In this document: piece by piece, positions 1 to 9,583 of the stretch
Numbering within the stretch: position 1 is the stretch's first letter
Layout of the letters: each line of letters opens with the position of its first letter
Source: Acinetobacter sp. ANC 4910
GTDB taxonomy: Bacteria > Pseudomonadota > Gammaproteobacteria > Pseudomonadales > Moraxellaceae
Reading direction: 5' to 3'
Length of the DNA stretch: 64,000 nucleotides
Assembly (NCBI RefSeq): GCF_004331035.1
Contig: NZ_SJNT01000014.1
Coordinates: forward strand, 22,508 to 86,507
Program-made: the position numbers and the translations under genes
Notes under the pieces: model-generated
The model's input: only the letters and a program-made list of their open reading frames with translations
Databases searched by the model: none
Told to the model about the DNA's origin: nothing

Positions 1-106
1 AAATGCCTCAGTAGCAGAAACAGTTGATTCAGAAGTAGAATCCGGTCTGCAAGCCATGAAAAATGCCTACCACGAACATGGTCAAAAATTGTACCACAAA
101 GTGTAA
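1..106 (+). CDS. thiC: 3' end of thiC, phosphomethylpyrimidine synthase (partial)
   Basis: The window opens inside a reading frame (first full codon at 2) that ends at a TAA at 104-106. The visible 34 residues end in GQKLYHKV after a short helical stretch (ESGLQAMKNAYHEH). This resembles the extreme C-terminus of ThiC, the radical-SAM enzyme converting aminoimidazole ribotide to the thiamine pyrimidine. The catalytic domain and Cys cluster lie outside the window, so the call rests on the tail and on my recollection that thiC precedes nudF-cpdA in Acinetobacter. Confidence 0.6.
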   Translation, partial: NASVAETVDSEVESGLQAMKNAYHEHGQKLYHKV

Positions 107-145
107 TTAGCTAAAAAAATATTGGTGTTCAGAAAAAACTCCGTT

Positions 146-170
146 AGGATGAAATAGTCATTTTCATCCT
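146..170. other. Hairpin in the 5' leader of nudF
   Basis: A perfect 9-bp inverted repeat, AGGATGAAA (146-154) and TTTCATCCT (162-170), has a 7-nt loop and ends 11 nt before the nudF ATG. No T-run follows on either strand, so it does not look like a standard intrinsic terminator. It could shield the thiC 3' end or influence translation of nudF, whose own Shine-Dalgarno is weak. The function is inferred only from position. Confidence 0.4.
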
Positions 171-181
171 GACCGAGCTTT

Positions 182-802
182 ATGAATATTATTAAACGAG
201 CAACGTATAATAGCGACGAAGTAGACATTCTTTCTCGAGAATATTTATTTCGCGGCTTTATTCAGGTTGAAAAAGTCAGTCTTAAACATCGTTTATTTCA
301 ACAAAGCCAATACACCTCTGTTATTCATCGGGAATTAATTCAACGTCCTGAAGCGGCAGGGGTTTTAATTTATAATGATCATCAACAAAAATTCGCTCTA
401 ATTGAACAGTTTCGTATTGGTGCAATGGATGACCAAGATTCGCCATGGCAACTTGAAATTATTGCCGGTGTACTCGACGGCGATGAATCGCCTGAAAGCT
501 GTATACGACGTGAAAGCCTTGAAGAATCTGGCTGTGAGTTACAACAGTTACAGCATCTATTCAGCTTTTATCCTTCTGCTGGAGCATGTGCCGAACTTTT
601 TCATCTCTATAGCGCAGAAGCAGAACTTCCTGAGCAAGGCGGAATATTTGGCGTTCCGGATGAAGGTGAAAATATTCAATTACATATTCTTGATTATGCC
701 GACATACGTAGCCTATTGACTAACGGTCGACTCAGAAATGCGCCTGTCATTATTGCATTGCAATGGTTAGAACAACATATTAAAACTATAAGGAATGTCT
801 AA
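182..802 (+). CDS. nudF: ADP-ribose pyrophosphatase, Nudix hydrolase
   Basis: A 206-residue Nudix protein that should hydrolyse ADP-ribose to AMP and ribose 5-phosphate. The Nudix box lies at residues 96-118: G96, E102, then RESLEESG, fitting the G-x5-E-x7-RE-x2-EE-x-G pattern with a Ser where a hydrophobic residue is usual. Length and the N-terminal strand (RGFIQVEKVSL) fit the NudF/TrgB subfamily. The ATG at 182 has only a weak upstream purine stretch. The stop codon lies just before cpdA, with about 10 nt between the genes. The same nudF-cpdA pairing is common in gammaproteobacteria and suggests an operon. Subfamily assignment is by domain and context. Confidence 0.85.
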   Translation: MNIIKRATYNSDEVDILSREYLFRGFIQVEKVSLKHRLFQQSQYTSVIHRELIQRPEAAGVLIYNDHQQKFALIEQFRIGAMDDQDSPWQLEIIAGVLDGDESPESCIRRESLEESGCELQQLQHLFSFYPSAGACAELFHLYSAEAELPEQGGIFGVPDEGENIQLHILDYADIRSLLTNGRLRNAPVIIALQWLEQHIKTIRNV

Positions 803-812
803 GGGGACGGAC

Positions 813-1622
813 ATGACTTTGAAACAACCGCATGATCAACAGCAAGACTGGACCATCATACAAATTTCAGATACACATTTAATGAATCAGGATGATTTAG
901 AATTTGTGCATATGAATCCTGAACTAAGTTTTCATCGCGTGATGGCTCAAATTCAACATGAATATCCACACGCAGATGCGCTGATTCATACGGGTGATTT
1001 GGCGCAGATTCCTGTGCCTGAAACCTATCAACGCTACCTCGATTTTATGCAAACCACGGGGTTCCAACACTATCAAGTACCCGGCAACCATGATAATGAG
1101 GAATTCTTTCCATTTCATGACCAGAAAAACAAAGTACATGCCATTCCTATGGGAAATTGGTGTTTGGTGCTGCTCAATAGTGCCGTCAAAGGAAAAATTG
1201 ATGGCTGGATTGATACGGAACAACTGAAACAACTGGATCACATTCTCAGTCTCCATGCCAAGCAATATATTTTAATTGCCTGCCATCATCATCCCTTTGA
1301 AATGCAGTCCCGTTGGATTGATCAGCATATTCTAAAAAATACCGAACATCTGACAGATGTCTTGGCGAAACACTCGAATGTCAAATTGGTATTATGTGGT
1401 CATGTACATCAAGCTTCGGAAAATCAATGGCATGGCATCCACTTTTTATCCACCCCTTCTACCTGTGTACAATTTAAACCTCATAGTGATGATTTTGCGC
1501 TCGATGATGAAGCCCCTGGCTATCGCGTCGTACAATTAAAAGCCAATGGCGAGTTTACAACTCAAGTTCATCGTACGCAGCCCATACAGAAAAAAATAAA
1601 TATTGAAATTACAGGCTACTAA
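813..1622 (+). CDS. cpdA: 3',5'-cyclic-AMP phosphodiesterase CpdA
   Basis: A 269-residue class III cyclic nucleotide phosphodiesterase of the calcineurin-like metallophosphoesterase fold, which lowers cytoplasmic cAMP. All five metal-binding motifs are visible in order: D20-x-H22, TGDLA, GNHD, CHHHP and GHVHQ. An in-frame ATG exists at 795, overlapping nudF, but AAGGGG at 801-806 sits 6 nt before the ATG at 813, so the later start is preferred. It follows nudF closely and is probably co-transcribed. Acinetobacter Vfr/CRP-type regulators would be downstream of the signal, but none is in this window. Confidence 0.9.
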   Translation: MTLKQPHDQQQDWTIIQISDTHLMNQDDLEFVHMNPELSFHRVMAQIQHEYPHADALIHTGDLAQIPVPETYQRYLDFMQTTGFQHYQVPGNHDNEEFFPFHDQKNKVHAIPMGNWCLVLLNSAVKGKIDGWIDTEQLKQLDHILSLHAKQYILIACHHHPFEMQSRWIDQHILKNTEHLTDVLAKHSNVKLVLCGHVHQASENQWHGIHFLSTPSTCVQFKPHSDDFALDDEAPGYRVVQLKANGEFTTQVHRTQPIQKKINIEITGY

Positions 1623-1775
1623 CTTTTCATTTCATTTTATTTCCATTATGTTATGGCTGCTAAATAAAAGGTGATAGCTTAAATCGAAACATCAAAGACT
1701 ATCCAGAATTGAAAAAAGTCTATATGATGACGACCCCTGTGGAACAATCTCCGCATGGGCGGTAGATAAAAACAC

Positions 1776-1805
1776 TTGCATATCACCATATTTTTTGCGT
1801 ATAGA
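1776..1805 (+). promoter_or_regulatory. Possible sigma-70 promoter of dksA
   Basis: TTGCAT at 1776-1781 and TATAGA at 1800-1805 are 18 nt apart, giving a plausible -35/-10 pair. Transcription would start near 1812, leaving a roughly 22-nt leader before the dksA start at 1834. The -35 match is only partial, and no experimental support can be drawn from the sequence alone. Confidence 0.35.
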
Positions 1806-1833
1806 TGTACGTATATGATGAGGAATGCCCTAT

Positions 1834-2361
1834 ATGGCGAATGACAACCAAACCCAAGTCTTGGATGAACATACAGATGTTGTAGATGACAAATCTACCA
1901 AGCGCGTACGTAAAGCAAAGCCGAAGGCAACTGAAGGTGGTTCTACTGCAAGCTTATTTGGTATTGAACCTTATCAGCCAAAAAAGAATGAAGAATACAT
2001 GTCTGAAGGACAGCTTGAGCACTTCCGCCTGATTTTATTGGCATGGAAAAAAGAGCTTATGTCTGAAGTTGATCGTACCCTCAACACCATGCAAGATGAA
2101 AATACAGCATTGCCTGACGTCAATGACCGTGCAACGCAAGAAGAAGAATTTGCAATTGAATTAAGAACACGTGACCGTGAGCGCAAATTGATTCGTAAAA
2201 TTGAACAATCGATTGAAGCAATCAAGAATGATGATTACGGTTTCTGTGAAACATGTGGTATCGAAATTGGTTTACGCCGTTTAGAAGCACGCCCAACCGC
2301 GACACTTTGTATCGATTGCAAAACTTTGGCTGAAATCAAAGAGAAGCAAAACAACGGTTAA
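1834..2361 (+). CDS. dksA: RNA polymerase-binding transcription factor DksA
   Basis: A 175-residue DksA that binds the RNA polymerase secondary channel and works with ppGpp to repress rRNA and activate amino-acid promoters. The zinc finger cysteines are at residues 138, 141, 159 and 162. The coiled-coil tip carries D95, D98 and A100, matching the D-x2-D-x-A tip essential in E. coli DksA. The N-terminal 50 residues are lysine-rich and longer than in E. coli. An ATG at 1825 directly abuts AGGA (1821-1824), whereas the ATG at 1834 has that site 9 nt upstream, so 1834 is chosen. gluQ follows, as in enterobacteria. Confidence 0.93.
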   Translation: MANDNQTQVLDEHTDVVDDKSTKRVRKAKPKATEGGSTASLFGIEPYQPKKNEEYMSEGQLEHFRLILLAWKKELMSEVDRTLNTMQDENTALPDVNDRATQEEEFAIELRTRDRERKLIRKIEQSIEAIKNDDYGFCETCGIEIGLRRLEARPTATLCIDCKTLAEIKEKQNNG

Positions 2362-2375
2362 CTATGTTATTCAAT

Positions 2376-2414
2376 AATCCTCCCCTAACCCCTTCCTTAC
2401 AACAGAAGGGGGAC
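2376..2414 (+). repeat. REP-like palindrome between dksA and gluQ
   Basis: The stretch contains CCCCTTC (2389-2395) and GAAGGGG (2405-2411), a 7-bp stem with a 9-nt loop, preceded by CCTCCCCTAA. It resembles the short CCCTAACCCC-type palindromes dispersed in Acinetobacter genomes, from memory. The 3' arm contains the AAGGGGG that serves as the gluQ ribosome-binding site, so the stem would hide it. Repeat-family membership cannot be proven from one copy. Confidence 0.5.
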
Positions 2415-2420
2415 AACAGG

Positions 2421-3284
2421 ATGGCTTATGTGGGTCGGTTTGCGCCATCGCCAACCGGCCCTTTACATTTTGGCTCACTACTCACAGCCGTTGCGAGTTA
2501 TTGCGATGCCAAGGCACAACAAGGACAATGGTACGTTCGTATCGAAGATACCGACATTCCTCGTATTTATCCTGGCAGTGAACAACATATTCTCGAATGC
2601 CTAGATGCCTTTCAGCTTTATCCTGATGCTGAAATTATTTTCCAGAAAGATCGCCTAGACCTTTATGAAGCGGTGATTGATCAGTTACACCTTGCGGGTC
2701 AAGTCTATGCCTGTGCCTGCACCCGAAAAATGCTCGGTTCTAATCACATCTATGCGGGTACCTGCCGTGATTTAGCGCTACCCTTTGAACAGCAAGCCAT
2801 TCGCGTTAAAGTCGCAGATCAATCCATCTGCTTTCAAGACCGCCTACAAGGTCAACATTGTTCCAATCTAAAAGAAGATTTGGGTGATTTTGTGTTGAAA
2901 CGTCGTGATGGCATCATCAATTACCAATTAGCAGTCGTGGTTGATGATTATTTGCAAGGTATCACTCATGTCGTTCGCGGCGCAGATTTACTGGATAATA
3001 CCGAACGGCAAATTTGGCTCGCACAATTGCTAGGTTATCCGACATTAAGCTATATGCATCTGCCTCTTGCAATGAATGCTCAAGGGCAAAAACTCTCGAA
3101 ACAAAACCTTGCACAAGCCTTAGACCCTACGCAAGCCCCTAAATTATTACAGCAAGCACTGCTTGCGTTACACCAGCCAGCAGTAGATTTAGACCAACCT
3201 GAAATCATGCTGCAACAAGCCGTATTACAGTGGAATACCAACCTGATTCCGCACAGCATCGAATTGGAAAGGCATTACCTCTAA
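2421..3284 (+). CDS. gluQ: Glutamyl-Q tRNA(Asp) synthetase
   Basis: A 287-residue truncated paralogue of glutamyl-tRNA synthetase that lacks the anticodon-binding domain and glutamylates queuosine-34 of tRNA(Asp). Visible are the class I HIGH-equivalent (PSPTGPLHFGSL), the zinc-site cysteines (YACACTRK and YAGTCRD) and the KMSKS-equivalent (KLSKQ). The open frame extends upstream to 2364, but the protein family begins at MAYVGRFAPSPTG, and AAGGGGG at 2406-2412 lies 8 nt before the ATG at 2421. It lies 59 nt behind dksA, an arrangement conserved in E. coli. A REP-like hairpin covers its ribosome-binding site. Confidence 0.92.
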   Translation: MAYVGRFAPSPTGPLHFGSLLTAVASYCDAKAQQGQWYVRIEDTDIPRIYPGSEQHILECLDAFQLYPDAEIIFQKDRLDLYEAVIDQLHLAGQVYACACTRKMLGSNHIYAGTCRDLALPFEQQAIRVKVADQSICFQDRLQGQHCSNLKEDLGDFVLKRRDGIINYQLAVVVDDYLQGITHVVRGADLLDNTERQIWLAQLLGYPTLSYMHLPLAMNAQGQKLSKQNLAQALDPTQAPKLLQQALLALHQPAVDLDQPEIMLQQAVLQWNTNLIPHSIELERHYL

Positions 3285-3298
3285 TTCGAGAGAAATAA

Positions 3299-3332
3299 AA
3301 AACCTCTCATCCGATTAGACGAGAGGTTTGTA
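3299..3332. terminator. Bidirectional terminator between gluQ and ftsW
   Basis: AACCTCTC (3301-3308) and GAGAGGTT (3321-3328) form an 8-bp stem flanked by an A-run upstream and T's downstream. It sits between two convergent genes and can serve both. Confidence 0.75.
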
Positions 3333-3376
3333 AATTAAAATATATGCTGCTTCATTGGGGGACACACCCAATAGGC

Positions 3377-4573
3377 TTAGAAGCTTGATTCTTCTTTACT
3401 TGGGTTGATGTCTTGTGTGGTTGCATCAATTTTCAAAATCAAACTGATCATGACTGCACACATAATTAAAGACGAACCACCATAACTAATAAAAGGCAAA
3501 GTTAAACCCTTGGTTGGTAGCATGCCCATATTCATGCCTGCGTTGACCAAGATTTGCAGCAAGAAGATAATACTGATGCCATAGGCCAAATAACCTGCAC
3601 GTAGATATTGATTCCGTAACGCGCGATGACCAATTTTAATACAGCACACCAACATACCAAACGACAGCAGCAACACCACAGTAATGCCTAAAAAGCCGAA
3701 TTCCTCTCCCAGTACTGCCAACATAAAGTCGGTATGGGCTTCGGGTAAATACGACATTTTTTGAATACTATGACCTAAGCCAACGCCTGCCCATTCGCCA
3801 CGACCAAAGGCCATCAACGCATTAGAAAGCTGATAACCTGCACCTAAAGGATCGTTCCAAGGGTTAGAGAACGACATCAGACGTTCAAAACGATAGGGTT
3901 CAAATACAATGAGAAAGAAGAAGGCGGTTAGAATCGCGCCAAGGGCGATACCAAACTGAATGACAGGTGCACCTGCTAAAAAGAACACCCCTAACATCAT
4001 CAGCACGATGACCACTGTTGCCCCCAAATCGGGTTCCGCAATAATCAAACCAACCGTTAAAATCATAATTGCCGCAAGTCGCACCAAACCTTTAACAGTG
4101 TTCCGGACTTCTGCCGCACGGCGCACCACATAGTCTGCCGTGAAGATGGCCATCATGACTTTAGCAACTTCTGTAGCTTGTAAAGTAAAGCCTGCAATAC
4201 GAATCCAACGTGTCGAACCATTCACCTCCGTCCCGATCACCAGTACAGCAGCGAGCAATACGATGGTGATCAGCCACAGAGGAAAGGTATTGTTGAACCA
4301 TATATTCAAGGAAACCCGATAAGCCAAAAATGCAGCGATACCTGCCACCACAATTGAAATGGCATGCCGTACAACATAATGGAAAGGATTCTCCAGCATT
4401 CGATCAGCATAAGGCATGGAAGCCGAAGCCACCATGATGGAACCTAAACACAGCAAAGCAATCACACAAAAAATCAGAACATTTCGTGCCGTAAATTCGG
4501 CAGGAATTCGCGGGCTGATACGTTGATAGACTTGCTGAGCTTTATTGATCGTTGTCTGAGCTAAACTCGCCAT
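3377..4573 (-). CDS. ftsW: Septal peptidoglycan glycosyltransferase FtsW
   Basis: A 398-residue SEDS-family polytopic membrane protein with about ten hydrophobic segments. FtsW polymerises lipid II at the division septum together with FtsI. The C-terminal SEDS signature is clear (GMLPTKGLTLPFISYGGSS). Assignment to FtsW rather than RodA rests on the immediately upstream murD (24 nt gap), the classic murD-ftsW order. In many bacteria this pair is followed by murG-murC-ddl-ftsQAZ; here gluQ and dksA follow instead, so the division cluster is split. The N-terminal cytoplasmic tail of about 30 residues is normal for FtsW. Confidence 0.9.
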   Translation of the reverse strand: MASLAQTTINKAQQVYQRISPRIPAEFTARNVLIFCVIALLCLGSIMVASASMPYADRMLENPFHYVVRHAISIVVAGIAAFLAYRVSLNIWFNNTFPLWLITIVLLAAVLVIGTEVNGSTRWIRIAGFTLQATEVAKVMMAIFTADYVVRRAAEVRNTVKGLVRLAAIMILTVGLIIAEPDLGATVVIVLMMLGVFFLAGAPVIQFGIALGAILTAFFFLIVFEPYRFERLMSFSNPWNDPLGAGYQLSNALMAFGRGEWAGVGLGHSIQKMSYLPEAHTDFMLAVLGEEFGFLGITVVLLLSFGMLVCCIKIGHRALRNQYLRAGYLAYGISIIFLLQILVNAGMNMGMLPTKGLTLPFISYGGSSLIMCAVMISLILKIDATTQDINPSKEESSF

Positions 4574-4596
4574 ACAACTCTCTCCTTATCATTCTT

Positions 4597-5985
<1,389 letters not shown>

Positions 5986-6053
5986 TTAGCACTTTGCTGT
6001 TTTGAATGCTTTTTCTGTTTTGACTTTCTCTCTGTTTTTTTGTGTCAGCGCGT

Positions 6054-6083
6054 AAAAAAGCCGTCAAATTTGACGGCTTTTTT
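6054..6083. terminator. Bidirectional terminator downstream of the feo operon
   Basis: A perfect palindrome with A6 and T6 tails, GCCGTCAAATTTGACGGC at 6060-6077, lies just after the last gene of the minus-strand feo operon and upstream of murD. Confidence 0.85.
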
Positions 6084-6102
6084 GTGATTAGGGGAAATTT
6101 GC

Positions 6103-6357
6103 TTATTTCCACTTCACCGCTTGAATCTCAGCATTTTTATTCACACTCGGTGCATCGTCTTGGCTACAGCCACAACCACCACCACAGCCTGCAACAGGCG
6201 TAGGCTTCAGCCATTTAGATACCGTGTTCCAACCCTGTTTTTCAGTAAATCCAGCCAATGCGCCAAAGGTTTTATTGGACGTTTTCGGAAACACTTTCTT
6301 AAACACCACCACGGTACTCCACAGTACCAAGGCAGCAACAATCAGAATTTCAACCAT
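6103..6357 (-). CDS. Small Cys-rich membrane protein of the Feo operon
   Basis: An 84-residue protein with one N-terminal transmembrane segment (VEILIVAALVLWSTVVVF) and a glycine/cysteine cluster, GCGGGCGC, in the cytosolic or periplasmic tail. It resembles the FeoB-associated Cys-rich proteins (DUF6587 in Acinetobacter, from memory). The frame is open further upstream into feoB, but GGAG 9 nt before the ATG at 6357 supports the short form. It follows feoB by 20 nt and ends at a strong terminator, so it is the third cistron of the operon. A role in FeoB assembly or iron handling is inferred from context only. Confidence 0.75.
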   Translation of the reverse strand: MVEILIVAALVLWSTVVVFKKVFPKTSNKTFGALAGFTEKQGWNTVSKWLKPTPVAGCGGGCGCSQDDAPSVNKNAEIQAVKWK

Positions 6358-6377
6358 ATTCAGAGTCTCCTTGCAGA

Positions 6378-8234
6378 TTAACCGAAATAGTGCGACGCAA
6401 TTTGATAAGTCAGGAATGACATCAAATACGCTAAGCCAAACAAATACGCGGTCATAAAGCTCACAGTTTTCCATGAACCTGTTTCACGACGTACAGTCGC
6501 CAAAGTCGCTAAACAATGTGGTGCATAAATAAACCAAACCAGTAAAGACAAACCAGTTGCTAAAGACCAACCTAAATCACTGTTGCCACTAATGATTGCC
6601 GCCAATCCTTGCGACATTGCATCATCATTCACCGCAGATAAGGCATAGACCGTACCCAATGCTGCAACCACAACCTCTCGCGCTGCCATGGCAGGAATTA
6701 ACGCAATACAAATCTGCCAGTTAAAACCTAAGGGTGCAAAAATCGGTTGCATGACATGCCCCAACATTCCTGCGAAGGAATAATCGATATCCGGCATGGT
6801 CGCGCCCACTGGCGGTTGAGGAAACGTACACAGGAACCACAACAAGATTGAAAGCGCAAAAATAATCCCACCCACGCGTTTCATAAAGATTTTGGTACGA
6901 TCCAACAAACCAATTCCAACACTTTTTAAGTCAGGAAAACGGTAACTCGGTAGTTCCATCAGCAAAGCATGTTGCGATTTATCTTTTTGGAAAAATTTCA
7001 ATACAAATGAAACGATCAATGCACTGACAATGCCCGCCATATACAAAGCAAACAGCACCAAACCTTGTAAATTAAAAATTCCCCACACGGTCTGCGCAGG
7101 AATAAAAGCTGCAATTAACAAGGCGTATACAGGCAAACGTGCTGAACAGGTCATCAGAGGTGCCACAAAAATAGTGGTCAAACGATCCCGTGGGTCACTG
7201 ATACTACGGGTTGCCATAATTCCGGGTACCGCACAAGCAAAACTAGACAGCAAGGGAATAAATGCACGTCCACTCAAACCTGCTTTAAACATCAGTTTAT
7301 CTAGCAAGAACGCTGCACGAGGTAAATAGCCCGATTCTTCCAAAACCAAAATAAAGAAGAACAGAATAATAATCTGGGGTAAAAACACCACCACACCGCC
7401 AGCACCCGCAATAATCCCGTCAACCACTAAGCTATGCAATAAAGGCTGCGAAATGGATGCGCCAATCACTTCACCCAGCCAGCCAAATAAACTTTCAATC
7501 CCATCCATAAATGGGGCTGCCCAAGCAAAAACCGCTTGGAAAACCACAAACATCATCACAGCCAACGTCACCAAGCCGAATACGGGATGTAAAAAAATTC
7601 GATCAAGGAAATCGGAGCGTTTATCTTCTTGGTCTGCATACTGAACAACATCATGCAAAATCGTCGCGATTTTTTGGTGATGCGAACCTTTTAAGCCACT
7701 CAGTTCCGTATGGGGCACTGCATATTTGGCTTGATCTAAAGCATTCAACAAGTTTTCAATGCCTGCATTACGCACCGCAACTGTTTCAGCAACAGGAATG
7801 CCTAAACGTTCAGACAGTTTCTGGGTATTGATTTGCATCCCACGACGGCGTGCTTCATCCATCATGTTCAGAACCAACAGAATTGGACGGCCCAATTCAA
7901 TCATTTCCAGAACTAAACCTAAATGCAGTTTTAAGTTGGTGGCATCCACCACACATAAAAATGCATCCTGATGTCCTTCTGCTACAATTTTACCTTGTAC
8001 CACATCACGGGTGATAGCTTCGTCTGGGCTGGTTGCATCTAAACTATAAGTTCCTGGCAAGTCCAAGACCCGAACAGCCTTTCCTGAAGGCAGGGAAAAC
8101 TGCCCCATTTTACGCTCGACCGTTACCCCAGCATAGTTAGCAACTTTCTGGCGGGTTCCTGTTAAATGGTTAAATAAAGAGGTTTTACCGCAGTTAGGAT
8201 TCCCGACAAGGGCAATACGCAACGCATCACTCAT
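6378..8234 (-). CDS. feoB: Ferrous iron transporter FeoB
   Basis: A 618-residue inner-membrane Fe2+ transporter with an N-terminal G-protein domain. G1 is GNPNCGKTS (residues 11-19), G3 is DLPG and G4 is NMMD. The remainder has two gate (nucleoside-recognition-like) regions with the conserved FACAVPGIMATR stretch. It is shorter than the 770-residue enterobacterial FeoB but similar to other compact versions. The start overlaps the feoA stop as ATGA, implying translational coupling. A Fur box upstream of feoA predicts iron repression of the whole operon. Confidence 0.95.
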   Translation of the reverse strand: MSDALRIALVGNPNCGKTSLFNHLTGTRQKVANYAGVTVERKMGQFSLPSGKAVRVLDLPGTYSLDATSPDEAITRDVVQGKIVAEGHQDAFLCVVDATNLKLHLGLVLEMIELGRPILLVLNMMDEARRRGMQINTQKLSERLGIPVAETVAVRNAGIENLLNALDQAKYAVPHTELSGLKGSHHQKIATILHDVVQYADQEDKRSDFLDRIFLHPVFGLVTLAVMMFVVFQAVFAWAAPFMDGIESLFGWLGEVIGASISQPLLHSLVVDGIIAGAGGVVVFLPQIIILFFFILVLEESGYLPRAAFLLDKLMFKAGLSGRAFIPLLSSFACAVPGIMATRSISDPRDRLTTIFVAPLMTCSARLPVYALLIAAFIPAQTVWGIFNLQGLVLFALYMAGIVSALIVSFVLKFFQKDKSQHALLMELPSYRFPDLKSVGIGLLDRTKIFMKRVGGIIFALSILLWFLCTFPQPPVGATMPDIDYSFAGMLGHVMQPIFAPLGFNWQICIALIPAMAAREVVVAALGTVYALSAVNDDAMSQGLAAIISGNSDLGWSLATGLSLLVWFIYAPHCLATLATVRRETGSWKTVSFMTAYLFGLAYLMSFLTYQIASHYFG

Positions 8235-8494
8235 GCAGGTGCTCCTTCCATCTCAATTTCAATTTTTTCTGCTTCAGCTTTTCTTAGTGCGAAACGGGTA
8301 AATCCGACCTGAATTAAAATCGGATCGCCACCAAAAATACCTTTTGTCACCACCTGAACGGAAGTACCAGGCACAAAACCTAAAGTTTCCAAACGACTGG
8401 CTATTAGGTCAGTCTGAGCTGCATTACCATCCACATGACGTTTGACGTTACGAATAATGGCTGTTTGCTTGACTTTCAAATCAGATAAAAGCAC
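8231..8494 (-). CDS. feoA: Ferrous iron transport accessory protein FeoA
   Basis: An 87-residue SH3-like FeoA-domain protein that partners FeoB. The core LGFVPGTSVQVV...FALRKAEAEKI is typical. The frame is open up to an ATG at 8551, but that codon abuts the Fur box, and the extra 19 residues (starting VIILICLYTTE) do not look like FeoA. A GTG at 8494 with an AGGG about 9 nt upstream gives the family-length protein and is preferred. It overlaps feoB by four bases. The start is my inference. Confidence 0.85.
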   Translation of the reverse strand: MLLSDLKVKQTAIIRNVKRHVDGNAAQTDLIASRLETLGFVPGTSVQVVTKGIFGGDPILIQVGFTRFALRKAEAEKIEIEMEGAPA

Positions 8495-8530
8495 CGCACT
8501 AAACCCTAAAATATTTTCTGTAGTATACAA

Positions 8531-8549
8531 GCAAATGAGAATAATTACC
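8531..8549. promoter_or_regulatory. Fur box of the feoAB operon
   Basis: GCAAATGAGAATAATTACC matches the 19-bp E. coli-type Fur consensus at 14 of 19 positions by direct alignment. It lies about 37 nt upstream of the preferred feoA start, in the divergent feoA/xerD intergenic region. Fur with Fe2+ would repress feo. Confidence 0.75.
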
Positions 8550-8626
8550 AAATAAGGTTAGATTCCTATTCGCATTCACTTTATACCACAAGGTCCACCC
8601 AGAAAAATGTTGTAAAATTAGTTAAG

Positions 8627-9583
8627 ATGGACAATCTAAATCGGTTTCCTGAATTCGAAGCAGTAATGTTAAATAAAAAACCTAGAATACCTACACCTGT
8701 CCAAATTCCAGAAAAACTCAGCTTTCTTCAGGGTTTCCGTGACTATTTAATTGCACAAACCGTCAGCCCTCACACGCGGAATGCCTATCTTTCTGATCTG
8801 ATTCAATGTAGCGAATGCCACAGCAAAGCCCTGATCGACTGGCAAAGTGATGATATTGCAGATGTACTTCTCAACTTAACTCAGCAAGGCAAAAGCCCAC
8901 GATCTATTGCACGTAGTCTTTCTGCCTTACGTTCATTTTATAAATTTTTAAGAGAACAAAAGCTTCGCAGTGACAATCCTGTGGCCAGTCATCGCACCCC
9001 TAAAATTGGACGTGCTTTGCCTAAAGACCTTTCAGAACAAGACGTTGAGGCTCTCATTCTTGCACCAGATACCCATACCGCATTGGGTTTACGCGACCGT
9101 GCTATGTTTGAAGTCTTATATGCCTGTGGTCTGCGTGTATCAGAATTGTTAAATTTACGCTTAGAACTGATCAATTTGAAACAAGGTTATTTACGTATTG
9201 TGGGTAAAGGCAATAAAGAACGTTTAGTGCCCTTAGGACAAGTGGCTTGTCAATGGATTGAAACCTATTTGGCACAAGCCAGACCCAGCCTCTATAAATC
9301 TGCAACCGACTATGTTTTTCTGACCCAACAAGGCGGGATTATGAGTCGGCAAAACTTCTGGTATGCGATTAAGCGCTACGCGCTACAGGCAGGCATTCAA
9401 GCCGAACTTTCACCACATACCATGCGTCACGCTTTTGCGACGCATTTACTCAACCATGGCGCGGACTTACGTGTGGTGCAAGTGTTATTGGGGCATAGTG
9501 ATTTATCTACCACGCAAATTTATACCCATGTGGCACAAGTCCGTATGCAGCAACTACATGCCGAGTTCCATCCAAGAGCCTAA
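8627..9583 (+). CDS. xerD: Site-specific tyrosine recombinase XerD
   Basis: A 318-residue tyrosine recombinase that resolves chromosome dimers at dif with XerC under FtsK control. The N-terminal SAM-like domain is followed by the catalytic domain, with Arg in CGLRVSELL, Lys in GKGNKER, His-x2-Arg in SPHTMRHAF, His in LLGHSD and Tyr in IYTHVA. The ending (EFHPRA) and the run LLNHGADLRVVQ identify XerD rather than XerC. The ATG at 8627 lacks a clear Shine-Dalgarno; an ATG at 8666 is an alternative. It heads xerD-dsbC-hom-thrC, an order shared with pseudomonads. Confidence 0.92.
   Translation: MDNLNRFPEFEAVMLNKKPRIPTPVQIPEKLSFLQGFRDYLIAQTVSPHTRNAYLSDLIQCSECHSKALIDWQSDDIADVLLNLTQQGKSPRSIARSLSALRSFYKFLREQKLRSDNPVASHRTPKIGRALPKDLSEQDVEALILAPDTHTALGLRDRAMFEVLYACGLRVSELLNLRLELINLKQGYLRIVGKGNKERLVPLGQVACQWIETYLAQARPSLYKSATDYVFLTQQGGIMSRQNFWYAIKRYALQAGIQAELSPHTMRHAFATHLLNHGADLRVVQVLLGHSDLSTTQIYTHVAQVRMQQLHAEFHPRA

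Noticed and set aside
795..812. Six-codon N-terminal extension of cpdA
   Set aside because: The ATG at 795 has a purine run too close to it; AAGGGG fits the ATG at 813.
1623..1775. Possible gene or riboswitch upstream of dksA
   Set aside because: No open frame of note and no stable symmetric structure beyond a weak distant repeat.
2364..2420. Upstream extension of gluQ
   Set aside because: Encoded by the REP-like palindrome and absent from the family.
8495..8551. N-terminal extension of feoA to 8551
   Set aside because: It would start on the Fur box and add residues foreign to the family.
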